From assembly GCF_029855045.1 (NCBI RefSeq), contig NZ_CP123228.1, forward strand, positions 5,766,001-5,830,000: a DNA stretch of 64,000 nt. The letters are read 5' to 3'. Under the pieces are notes generated by a model. It was not told where the DNA came from, made no database searches, and was given only the letters and a program-made list of their open reading frames with translations. Made by a program: the position numbers and the translations under genes. Numbering within the stretch: the stretch's first letter is position 1; each line of letters opens with the position of its first letter. This DNA comes from Piscinibacter sp. XHJ-5. GTDB lineage: Bacteria > Pseudomonadota > Gammaproteobacteria > Burkholderiales > Burkholderiaceae_C. This document shows, in pieces, positions 47,069 to 55,447 of this stretch.

Positions 47069-50000
47069 ATGCTCAAGTGGGTGGGGAAGCTGCTCGGGGG
47101 AACGTCGGTCGATCTGCCGCCCGATGTGCCATCCGGCTGGGTGCGGTGCCTGGAAGAAGCACTCGAGCCGCTGCGCGCCGCGGACGCCGACCTGGCCCGG
47201 CAGATCCTCGATTTCGTGTGCCGCGGCGAGCCGATCGGCGTGCTGCACACCGCCGCGAAGGGCCCCACCTGCGCCGAAAAGCTGGGCCTCACCTGGCAGG
47301 GACGCAGCGATGCATGGAAGAAGCTGTACCGCGACATCGCGAAGGTTACGCCGCGGGTGCTGCTGCGCTGGGCGCAGCTTCTGGAGGCCGCGGGGCAATC
47401 TCAGTCGCCCGGCTACCAGCTCACGTTCGCCAATGGCGTGCACTGGCCCGAGACGCTGCTGGTCCATGCCAGCGGTGCCGCATTCAACGCCTGGGGCAGC
47501 CATGAGGATCCGCACGCCGACCTGAGCGCCGACGCGATCGAGGCGCTGCTCGTCGAAGGCGGCCTGGCGCCGCACGCGCTGCTCGCGGCCGCCTTCACAA
47601 CGAACGTCAAGCAGGGCTACTGGGGTGGCGGCAATGCCATGAAGGTCGCCAAGCTCACCGGCTACGCCGACTGGCTGGCCAGGCATGTCGGGGATGTCCG
47701 GCCGCTGCTGTCGGCGGCCGGAGCGCAGGAACGCCTGCACATGGTCAAGATGCTCGAGCCCGCCCCGCCGCACGCGCTCGCCGCGCTGGCCAGCGAGCTG
47801 GCAGATTGGGCCACCAGCTCGAGCAAGCAGGTGCGCGCGGCGGCCGAGCCGCTGCTGCGCAAGGTCGCGGCCGAGGGCGTCGTGGCGCTGAAGCATCTGG
47901 CCGCGCAGGCCAAGCCCGAGCAGCGTGTCAACGCGCTGCGGCTGCTCTGGCAGCTGGCCCGCGTGTCCGACGACGAGGCCCTGCGCGCCTTCGCGCGCAG
48001 CACCGCGGAAGCGGACAACGCACCGAGCGCGCAGGCGCTGCTCGCCGAATGGGCAGGCGCCGCATCCCCCACCGTCGAGGCGACCCGCTACGAGTACACG
48101 CTGCCCACGATCGACTGGCGCGACACGCTCACCGATGCGGTCTCGCAGGCACTCGACCGGCTGTGGGAAGACATGAACGCCGGCGTGGAAGAGGTCAACC
48201 GGCAGGGACGCGAGTTCGAGAGGCGCTCGCAGTCCAGCACCTACAAGCACCGTCACACCGACCGGAAGCCTTTCTCGCCGTCCGAGCGGCAGCGCGTGCG
48301 CGACCACCTGGCCGACGACGTCCCGCGAAGCCCCAGGGAACGGGTGCGCGTCGATCGCCTCAGCTACCACGCGCCGCTCATGCCGATGCTGGAGCGCTTC
48401 GCGGCGGCGCCCGGTGTCACGCCTCAGGCGCTGGTGAAGCTGCTGGACGTGCTGGGCCAGCTCGACGCGAGCCATGGCCGCTTCGGCGGCTCGCTCGCCG
48501 TTGCGTTCAACGCGATGCACCGCGCGAGCGGACGTCCCACGCTGCTCGAGCTGCAGCTGCTGCTGGAGCCGCTGGGCCACGGCGCCGAGATGCTCCTGCG
48601 CGAGTGCTGCAACACCTGGGGCCACTCGCTGGCACGCGACTGGAGCGATGCGGCGCAGTGGCCGTTCTTCGCGCACAACGTCGAGCTGCTGCTGCGCTAC
48701 ATGAACCCGACGCTGATGCGCGAGCACTACTGGTTCGACCGCAGCGGGCTGTTCCGCGCCATCGCGACGCTGCCGGCGCCGCCCGATGCCATCGTCAACG
48801 TGCTGTTCGACCTCGCGCTGGGATCGGCCAAGACCGAGCGCGCCCCGGCACAGCAGGCGCTGTCGAACCTCGCGGGCAAGGAGCTTCGCATCACCAACGC
48901 GCTGGCCGACGGCAAGGCCGAGGCGCGCACCGTGGCCGCGCAGTGGCTCGGCGCGCTGAAGCACGCGGCGGCCCAGCCGGCGCTGGAGAAGGCGCTGCTC
49001 AAGGAGAAGAACGACGTCGCCAAGGGCGCCATGCTCGACGCGCTGGAGGCGCTCGGCCAGCCGGTCGAGAAGTACCTCGACCGCAGCGCTCTGCTCAAGG
49101 ACGCCGCCGCCTCGCTCGCCAAGGGACTGCCCAAGGACATCGAGTGGTTTCCCTTCGCCGCGATGCCGCGCGTGCGCTGGGCCGACGATGAGTCGGAAGT
49201 CGACCCCGACGTGCTGCGCGCCTTCGTCGTGCAGGCGACGAAGCAGAAGTCGCCGGAGCCCAATGCGGTGCTGCGCAAGTATTGCCGCATGTTCCACCCG
49301 CGCGACCGCGAGGCCTTCGGCCAGTTCGTGCTCGAGGCGTGGCTGCGCGAGGACGTGAAGCCGATCTCCGCCGAGGAGGCGATGCGGCAGGCGCGGGCTT
49401 CCGCGCAAGGCACGCATGCGGCGATGCAGCGCTATCCGCAGTACTACAAGGACGACGCCAACTTCGGCAAGTCGGTGGAGGAGCTGTACGCGGCCTGCCG
49501 GCCCGGCTTCCTGCGCATGCCGGTGGGTTCGGCGGCGGCGAGCAAGGGCCTGCTGGCGCTGGCCGCGGCCTGCGCCCACGAGCGCGCGGCCCCGGCGGTC
49601 GCACGCTACCTGAAGGAGTACTACGGCACGCGGGCATCGCAGGGCAAGTCGCTGATCGCGATGCTGGCGTGGGTCGAGCATCCCTCGGCAACGCAGCTGA
49701 TGCTGTCCATCGGCAACCGCTTCCGCACCAAGAGCTTCCAGGAAGAGGCGATGAAGCAGGCCGAGGCGCTGGCCGAGCGGCGCGGCTGGTCGGTGGCCGA
49801 GCTGGCCGACCGCACCATCCCCAGCGCCGGCTTCGACGAGACCGGCACGCAGGAGCTGAGCTACGGCCCGCGCACGTTCGTCGTGCGCCTGCTGCCCGAC
49901 TTCAAGCTCGAGCTGCTCAACCCCGACGGCAGGAAGATCGCCGCGCTGCCCGAACCCCGCCAGGACGACGATGCGGACCTCGCCAAGGCGGCGAAGAAGG

Positions 50001-50779
50001 CCTTCTCGTCAGCGCGCAAGGAGATCAAGGGAATCGTCGACCAGCAGACCGAGCGCCTGTACGAGGCGCTGTGCACCGAGCGCGACTGGCGCTACGAGGA
50101 CTGGGAGCTGTACCTCAACCAGCATCCGATCGTGCGGCGGCTGGTCCAGCGCCTGGTGTGGGCGGTGACGCGGGACGGCGGCGTGGTACAGACCTTCCGA
50201 CCGCTGGACGACGGCACGCTGACCGACTGCGACGACAACCCGGTGCACGTCGCCCCCGACGCGCGGGTTCGTGTCGCGCACGACTCGATCCTGAGCGCCG
50301 AAGCGGTCGGGCAATGGCAGCAGCACCTCGCCGACTACGAGATCGCGCCGCTGTTCCAGCAGCTCGGCAAGGGCATCTATGCGCTGCCCGAAGGAAAGTC
50401 GCAGGCCGAGGAGATCGGCGACTTCGAGGGCCATCTGCTGGAGACGTTCGCGCTGCGCGGCCGCGCGCTGAAGCTCGGCTATACCCGCGGCAGCACCGAG
50501 GACGGCGGGTGGTTCACGACCTACGAGAAGCGCTTTCCCACGCTGGGCCTGCAGGCCCTGCTCGAGTTCACCGGCAACCCGCTGCCCGAGCAGAACCGCA
50601 CCGTCGCGCTGCTGAGCCTCTCGTTCGCCAGCCTGCAGCCTGACAGCCATCGCAGCGGCAAGCTCAAGCTCGCCAAGGTGCCCAAGGTGCTGCTGTCCGA
50701 GTGCTACAACGACCTTCGCCTGATCGCCGCCGAGGGCACGGGCTTTCACGCCGACTGGCGCAAGAAGAGCGAGTACTGA
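47069..50779 (+). CDS. DUF4132 protein (YehI/MolR-like), first gene of the MoxR-VWA-SWIM operon
   Basis: This 1236-residue cytoplasmic protein is mostly helical, with HEAT-like stretches rich in Ala/Leu (e.g. residues 220-330 and 590-680). The DUF4132 domain is near residues 905-1090, including RGWSVAELADRTIPSAGFD, YGPRTFVVRLLPDFKLEL and a WRYEDWELYLNQHPIVRRLV block. Size and neighbours match E. coli YehI (once named MolR, about 1200 residues). Function is not established; it is a large scaffold or substrate-binding partner by inference. ATG 47069 is chosen from ribosome-site spacing (47063 and an upstream 47003 are alternatives). Only 3 nt separate it from the ATPase gene. Confidence 0.9.
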   Translation: MLKWVGKLLGGTSVDLPPDVPSGWVRCLEEALEPLRAADADLARQILDFVCRGEPIGVLHTAAKGPTCAEKLGLTWQGRSDAWKKLYRDIAKVTPRVLLRWAQLLEAAGQSQSPGYQLTFANGVHWPETLLVHASGAAFNAWGSHEDPHADLSADAIEALLVEGGLAPHALLAAAFTTNVKQGYWGGGNAMKVAKLTGYADWLARHVGDVRPLLSAAGAQERLHMVKMLEPAPPHALAALASELADWATSSSKQVRAAAEPLLRKVAAEGVVALKHLAAQAKPEQRVNALRLLWQLARVSDDEALRAFARSTAEADNAPSAQALLAEWAGAASPTVEATRYEYTLPTIDWRDTLTDAVSQALDRLWEDMNAGVEEVNRQGREFERRSQSSTYKHRHTDRKPFSPSERQRVRDHLADDVPRSPRERVRVDRLSYHAPLMPMLERFAAAPGVTPQALVKLLDVLGQLDASHGRFGGSLAVAFNAMHRASGRPTLLELQLLLEPLGHGAEMLLRECCNTWGHSLARDWSDAAQWPFFAHNVELLLRYMNPTLMREHYWFDRSGLFRAIATLPAPPDAIVNVLFDLALGSAKTERAPAQQALSNLAGKELRITNALADGKAEARTVAAQWLGALKHAAAQPALEKALLKEKNDVAKGAMLDALEALGQPVEKYLDRSALLKDAAASLAKGLPKDIEWFPFAAMPRVRWADDESEVDPDVLRAFVVQATKQKSPEPNAVLRKYCRMFHPRDREAFGQFVLEAWLREDVKPISAEEAMRQARASAQGTHAAMQRYPQYYKDDANFGKSVEELYAACRPGFLRMPVGSAAASKGLLALAAACAHERAAPAVARYLKEYYGTRASQGKSLIAMLAWVEHPSATQLMLSIGNRFRTKSFQEEAMKQAEALAERRGWSVAELADRTIPSAGFDETGTQELSYGPRTFVVRLLPDFKLELLNPDGRKIAALPEPRQDDDADLAKAAKKAFSSARKEIKGIVDQQTERLYEALCTERDWRYEDWELYLNQHPIVRRLVQRLVWAVTRDGGVVQTFRPLDDGTLTDCDDNPVHVAPDARVRVAHDSILSAEAVGQWQQHLADYEIAPLFQQLGKGIYALPEGKSQAEEIGDFEGHLLETFALRGRALKLGYTRGSTEDGGWFTTYEKRFPTLGLQALLEFTGNPLPEQNRTVALLSLSFASLQPDSHRSGKLKLAKVPKVLLSECYNDLRLIAAEGTGFHADWRKKSEY

Positions 50780-50782
50780 GCC

Positions 50783-51883
50783 ATGAGCCAACCCCAGACC
50801 GGCGTGCTGCGCGCGCCCGCCGAGCAGGTGCATGCCGAGGAGCTCGCCCGCCTCGCCGAACGCGACGGCAATGCGCGCCCGCCGGGCTGGCGGCTGTCGC
50901 CCCGCGCGGTGCGCAGCTTCATCCTCGGCGACGACAAGCTGGGCGTGCGCCGCAAGTTCTTCGGCGACGATCCGCTGATCGACCGCTGCATCGTCACGCT
51001 GATGAGCAACCGCGGGCTGCTGCTGGTCGGAGAGCCGGGCACCGCGAAGTCGATGCTGTCGGAGCTGCTGGCCGCGGCCATCTCGCACGATTCGGGCTGC
51101 ACCATCCAGGGCACGGCGGGCACCACCGAGGACCAGATCAAGTACTCGTGGAACTACGCATTGCTGCTCAACGAGGGACCCACGCCACGCGCGCTGGTGC
51201 GCGGCCCGCTGTACGAGGCCATGCGCACCGGCCGCGTCTGCCGCTTCGAGGAGATCACGCGCGTGCAGCCGGAGATCCAGGACTGCCTGATCAGCCTGCT
51301 GTCCGACAAGGTGCTGCATGTGCCGGAGCTGACCGGTGCCGACGCCAACGTCTTCGCCGCCCGCGGATTCAACGTGCTGGCCACGGCCAACATCCGCGAC
51401 CGCGGCGTGCACGAGATGTCCAGCGCCCTGAAGCGGCGCTTCAACTTCGAGACCGTCAAGCCGATCGCCGACCGCAAGCTCGAGACGCAGCTCGTGCGCG
51501 AGCAGACCGAACAGCTGCTGCGGCACGCGCAGGTCGACGTGGAGCTCGCGCCCGACGTGGTGGACCTGCTGGTGACCGCGTTCAACGACCTGCGCCAGGG
51601 TGTCACCGGCGAGGGCACGGTGGTGGAGAAGCCCACCGCCGTCATGTCGTCCGCGGAGGCGGTGGCCGTCGGCTATGCGGCCTGCCTGGACGCGCACTAC
51701 CTCGGCAACGGCACGGTGGGCGGCGAGCATGTCGCGCGCCAGCTGATCGGCACGGTGCTGAAGGACAACCCCGACGACGGCAAGAAGCTGCGCCACTACT
51801 TCGACGTCGTCGTGCGGCCGCGCGCGCAGCGCCACAAGCAGTGGCAGCGCGTGCTGGAGGCGCGCAAGGAACTCGAGCGCTGA
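50783..51883 (+). CDS. MoxR-type AAA+ ATPase (YehL-like)
   Basis: This 366-residue AAA+ ATPase has Walker A GEPGTAKS (residues 83-90), an extended ISHDSGCTIQGTAGTTEDQI loop, a Walker B position that reads CRFEEITR (Glu-Glu in place of the usual Asp-Glu), a sensor-1 VLATANIRDRG and arginine-finger-like SSALKRRFNFE. Its N-terminal 60 residues are a distinct helical cap. It is more like the E. coli YehL group than the MoxR protein at 33027. It should be the motor of the operon, working with the VWA protein two genes downstream. Confidence 0.92.
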   Translation: MSQPQTGVLRAPAEQVHAEELARLAERDGNARPPGWRLSPRAVRSFILGDDKLGVRRKFFGDDPLIDRCIVTLMSNRGLLLVGEPGTAKSMLSELLAAAISHDSGCTIQGTAGTTEDQIKYSWNYALLLNEGPTPRALVRGPLYEAMRTGRVCRFEEITRVQPEIQDCLISLLSDKVLHVPELTGADANVFAARGFNVLATANIRDRGVHEMSSALKRRFNFETVKPIADRKLETQLVREQTEQLLRHAQVDVELAPDVVDLLVTAFNDLRQGVTGEGTVVEKPTAVMSSAEAVAVGYAACLDAHYLGNGTVGGEHVARQLIGTVLKDNPDDGKKLRHYFDVVVRPRAQRHKQWQRVLEARKELER

Positions 51884-51890
51884 GCCCGCG

Positions 51891-54329
51891 ATGCAGAACG
51901 CAGCCGAGCTGCGCACCGCCTTCCGGCAGCTCGTCGGCGACGCGCTGATCCTGTTCCCGGTGCGCCACCACAGTCCCGCCTGCGCGCACCACCTGCTGCA
52001 CATCTTCGAGCAGCGCCGCCCGAGCGTCGTGCTGGTGGAGGGCCCGCGCTCCTTCACGCCGCTGGTGCCGCTGCTGGCGCATGCGCAGGCGCGGGCGCCC
52101 TTCGCCGTCTACGCCTATGCGGTGCAGCGTGCCGCCGGCGACACGCCGGAGCGCCGCAGGGCCGCCTACTACCCGTTCTGCGACTACTCGCCCGAGCTGG
52201 TGGCCCTGCGCGAGTCGGCGCGGCGCGGCATCCCCGCGAGCTTCATCGACCTCGACTTCGCCGAGCAGTTCGTGCTCGACCGCGACGACGCCGGCGAAGA
52301 GCAGGGCTCACTGCTGGCCGAGCATCACCTGAGACGCAGCGACTACCTGAAGGCGCTGGCGCAGCAGCTCGGCTGCCGCGACCACGAGGAGTTGTGGGAG
52401 CACCTGTTCGAGCTGCCGCACCGCGACACGTCCACGGAGGACTTCGTCGCGCGCATCGCCACCTATTGCCACCTCGCCCGTCAGGACGCGACCGAGGACG
52501 GGCATGCGAGGGACGGCACCCACGAACGCGAGGCCGAGATGGCCTGGCACATTCGCACCGCGCTGGCGCAGCGCGCGCCGCAAGCCGGTCCGGTGCTGGT
52601 GGTGCTCGGCGGCTATCACGCCGTCGCGATGCCGCGGCTCATCCAGGCCGAGGTCGCGCGCCCGGCCGTTTCGCGCGACACGCTGGCCGACCACCACGCG
52701 TCGGTGATCCGCTACAGCTTCGACCGCCTCGAGCGGCTCAACGGCTACGCCTCCGGCATGACCGCGCCGGCGTGGCACCAGGCGCTGTGGGAGCGCGCCC
52801 AGGCGATGGATCGCGCCGGCATCGCCGGCAGCGAGCGCCTGCGCCGCGAAGTGGCGCTGACGATGCTGTTCGACATCGCGCTCGAGCTGCGCCAGCGCCA
52901 TCAGCTGGCGCTGCCGGTGCCTGCGCTGTCGGCCGCCTACGAGCAGGCGCTGCGCCTCGCGCAGCTGCGCGGACGCTGCGGGCCCGCCCGCGACGACGTG
53001 CTCGATGCGGTGACGAGCTGCTTCATCAAGGGGCAGGCCGATGCCGATGGCGTGCTGGTGCAGCGCGCCGCGCAGCGTGTGCTCGGCGGCGTCGCACTCG
53101 GCAAGGTTCCCGCGGGGGCCGGCGTGCCGCCGCTGGTGCGCGACTTCGAAGCACGCGCGCGGCGCCAGCGGTTGAGGATGGACGACACCGAACGCCGCCG
53201 CGCGACGCTGGACCTCTACCGGCGTCCCGAGCACCGCGTGACCAGCCGGCTGTTCCACGGCCTCGTGCTGCTCGAGGTGCCCTTCGGCGTGCGCACCGCG
53301 GGACCCGACTTCGTGAACGGCATCGGGCTCGAGCGGCTGCAGGAACACTGGGAGTACGACTACTCGCCGCTCACCGAGGCCGCGCTGGTCGAGGCGTCGG
53401 TGTACGGCGTGACGCTGCCGCTGGCGGTGGCCAGCCGCTTCGCCCAGCGCATGCAGCAGCTGGAGGCCGACGGCCAGGCGCGCAACGCCCGCGTCGCGGC
53501 GTCCAGCGCCGTGCAGGCCTGCGTGCTCGGCCTGCACGACCACCTGCCGCGCGTGCTCCAGGCCTTGCGCGTGGCGATCAACGAAGACGCCGCCTTCGAT
53601 GCGGTGGCCGCCGCCGCCGGCACGCTGGGGTTGCTGTGGGAGTCGCGCGAGCCGCTGGAGGCGCGCGACGTGCCCGAGGTCATGCCGCTGCTGCAGGCGG
53701 CCTACGAACGGTCGATCTACCTGGGCCGCGACCTGCGCGGCGTGGCCGACGACCGCGCCGGCGACATCGTGCAGGCGCTGCAGCAATTGCGCGAGCTGCT
53801 GGTCGGCGCGTGCGGGCAGTCGCTGGATGCCGGCCTGTACTGGGACATGGTCGGCGCGCTGCGGCATGCCAACGACTCGGCGCTGCTGCGCGGCGCATCG
53901 GCCGGCCTGCTGTACAGCGCCGGCCGGCTGGGCGAAGACGCGCTGGGCGCCGAGCTGAACGGCCACCTGAGCGGCATGGCGCAGCCGCGCGACGCGGTCG
54001 CCTACCTGCGCGGGCTCACGCAGACCGCCCGCGAGGCGACGTGGCAGCAGCCGGCCCTGCTGCAGGTGCTCGACGTCCTGCTCGCGCAATGGGACGAGCC
54101 GGCCTTCGTCGCCGTACTGCCGGAGTTGCGGCTGGCCTTCGCGGCGATGACCCCGAACGAGACCGACCGCATCGCCGGCGCCGTGGCCGGGCTGCATGGC
54201 ATGGGCGATCTCGGCCCGCTGGTCCACCGCGACCTCGCGGAGGACGAGGTGCGCGCGCACCTGGCGCTCAGCGAGACGCTGCGCGAGGTGCTCGCGGCGG
54301 ACGGCCTTTCCGACTGGCTGGTGGCATGA
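51891..54329 (+). CDS. DUF5682 protein (YehM-like)
   Basis: This 812-residue soluble protein has an N-terminal LFPVRHHSPACAHHLL (RHHSP at 25-29), then VVLVEGPRSF (EGP at 50-52) and a GGYHA motif near residue 240, which together mark DUF5682. The spacing of His and Glu motifs resembles hydrolase folds of the TraB/ChaN/EreA type, but this is only a suggestion. The C-terminal 500 residues are helical and Ala/Leu rich, including TLGLLWESREPLEARDVPEV. It matches the E. coli YehM in position and size (about 760). The stop overlaps the VWA start by 4 nt. Confidence 0.88.
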   Translation: MQNAAELRTAFRQLVGDALILFPVRHHSPACAHHLLHIFEQRRPSVVLVEGPRSFTPLVPLLAHAQARAPFAVYAYAVQRAAGDTPERRRAAYYPFCDYSPELVALRESARRGIPASFIDLDFAEQFVLDRDDAGEEQGSLLAEHHLRRSDYLKALAQQLGCRDHEELWEHLFELPHRDTSTEDFVARIATYCHLARQDATEDGHARDGTHEREAEMAWHIRTALAQRAPQAGPVLVVLGGYHAVAMPRLIQAEVARPAVSRDTLADHHASVIRYSFDRLERLNGYASGMTAPAWHQALWERAQAMDRAGIAGSERLRREVALTMLFDIALELRQRHQLALPVPALSAAYEQALRLAQLRGRCGPARDDVLDAVTSCFIKGQADADGVLVQRAAQRVLGGVALGKVPAGAGVPPLVRDFEARARRQRLRMDDTERRRATLDLYRRPEHRVTSRLFHGLVLLEVPFGVRTAGPDFVNGIGLERLQEHWEYDYSPLTEAALVEASVYGVTLPLAVASRFAQRMQQLEADGQARNARVAASSAVQACVLGLHDHLPRVLQALRVAINEDAAFDAVAAAAGTLGLLWESREPLEARDVPEVMPLLQAAYERSIYLGRDLRGVADDRAGDIVQALQQLRELLVGACGQSLDAGLYWDMVGALRHANDSALLRGASAGLLYSAGRLGEDALGAELNGHLSGMAQPRDAVAYLRGLTQTAREATWQQPALLQVLDVLLAQWDEPAFVAVLPELRLAFAAMTPNETDRIAGAVAGLHGMGDLGPLVHRDLAEDEVRAHLALSETLREVLAADGLSDWLVA

Positions 54330-55447
54330 AGACGCTGCAGCGCTGGCGCCTCGTGCTCGGCAAGTACGCCGACCGCCGGTTCGCGCCGGGCGCGGGCGGT
54401 CTGGGCGCGGCGTACAGCCGCATGGACCGCGCGCTCGACTACCTGTACGGGCGCGAGTACCAGGGCCGCGGCCTGCGCAAGGACATCGGGCCCGGCTCGC
54501 TCGACGCGTCGCAGCTCACGCTGACCACATGGCTCGGCGAGGTGCGGGAGCTGTTCCCCAACGACACCGCCGAGGTCATCGAGAAGCACGCGCTCGACCG
54601 CTACGGCATGACGGAGCTGGTCACCGACCCCAGGACGCTGGAGCGCCTGCAACCCAGCCAGGACCTGCTGCGAACCCTGCTCGGACTGCGCGGCCACCTC
54701 CGGGGCGAGGTGCTGCACGTGGCGCGGCGAATCGTCCGCCAGGTGGTCGAGGAGCTCAAGCGCAAGCTGGAATCCGAAGTGCGCCAGGCGCTCGCCGGCC
54801 GCCTGAACCGCTTTCGCCACTCGCCGCTCGCGCTGTCGCAGAACTTCGACGCGCACGGCACCGTGCGCCGCAACCTGAAGCACTACGACCGGGACCGGCG
54901 GCAGCTCGTCGTCGAGCAGGCGCTGTTCTTCGAGCGCAACAGCCGCCGCCTGCCGTGGGACATCATCCTGTGCGTGGACCAGAGCGGCAGCATGGCCGAC
55001 TCGGTGATCCACAGCGCGGTGATGGCCGGCATCCTGGCGGCGCTGCCGGCGTTTCGCGTGAAGATCGTCGTCTTCGACACCAGCATCGTCGACCTGTCCG
55101 GGCATGCCGACGACCCGGTCGAGATCCTGATGAGCGTGCAGCTCGGCGGGGGCACCGACATCGCGCAGGCGGTGCGCTACTGCACGCAGCTGGTCGAGAA
55201 CCCGCACCGGACCGTGCTCGTGCTCGTCACCGACTTCTGCGAAGGCGCCCCGCCCGGGGAGCTGGTGCGCGCGGTGAAGGCGCTGGCCGAAGCTCGCGTC
55301 AAGCTCCTGGGACTGGCCGCGCTCGACGGGCAGGCGAACCCGGTGTACGACAAGGCGATGGCGGAGCGTCTGGCCGCCTGCGGCATGGAGATCGCGGCGC
55401 TCACGCCGCAGCGTCTCGCGCATTGGCTGGTGAAGGTGGTGTCGTGA
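54326..55447 (+). CDS. VWA domain protein (YehP-like)
   Basis: This 373-residue protein has an N-terminal helical domain (1-205) followed by a von Willebrand A domain (about 210-373). Unlike the VWA protein at 34813 its MIDAS is complete: Asp218-x-Ser220-x-Ser222 (VDQSGSM), Thr277 (GGGTD) and Asp303 (VTDFCEG), so it should bind Mg2+ and a protein ligand. It would couple the upstream AAA+ ATPase to its clients. It is overlapped by 4 nt with DUF5682 upstream and by GTGA with the SWIM gene downstream. E. coli YehP has the same size and place. Confidence 0.92.
   Translation: MKTLQRWRLVLGKYADRRFAPGAGGLGAAYSRMDRALDYLYGREYQGRGLRKDIGPGSLDASQLTLTTWLGEVRELFPNDTAEVIEKHALDRYGMTELVTDPRTLERLQPSQDLLRTLLGLRGHLRGEVLHVARRIVRQVVEELKRKLESEVRQALAGRLNRFRHSPLALSQNFDAHGTVRRNLKHYDRDRRQLVVEQALFFERNSRRLPWDIILCVDQSGSMADSVIHSAVMAGILAALPAFRVKIVVFDTSIVDLSGHADDPVEILMSVQLGGGTDIAQAVRYCTQLVENPHRTVLVLVTDFCEGAPPGELVRAVKALAEARVKLLGLAALDGQANPVYDKAMAERLAACGMEIAALTPQRLAHWLVKVVS

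Noticed and set aside
45920-49681. 1253-residue open frame opposite arginase and DUF4132
   Set aside because: Covers two real genes in antisense; His/Arg-rich repeats typical of GC-skew shadows.
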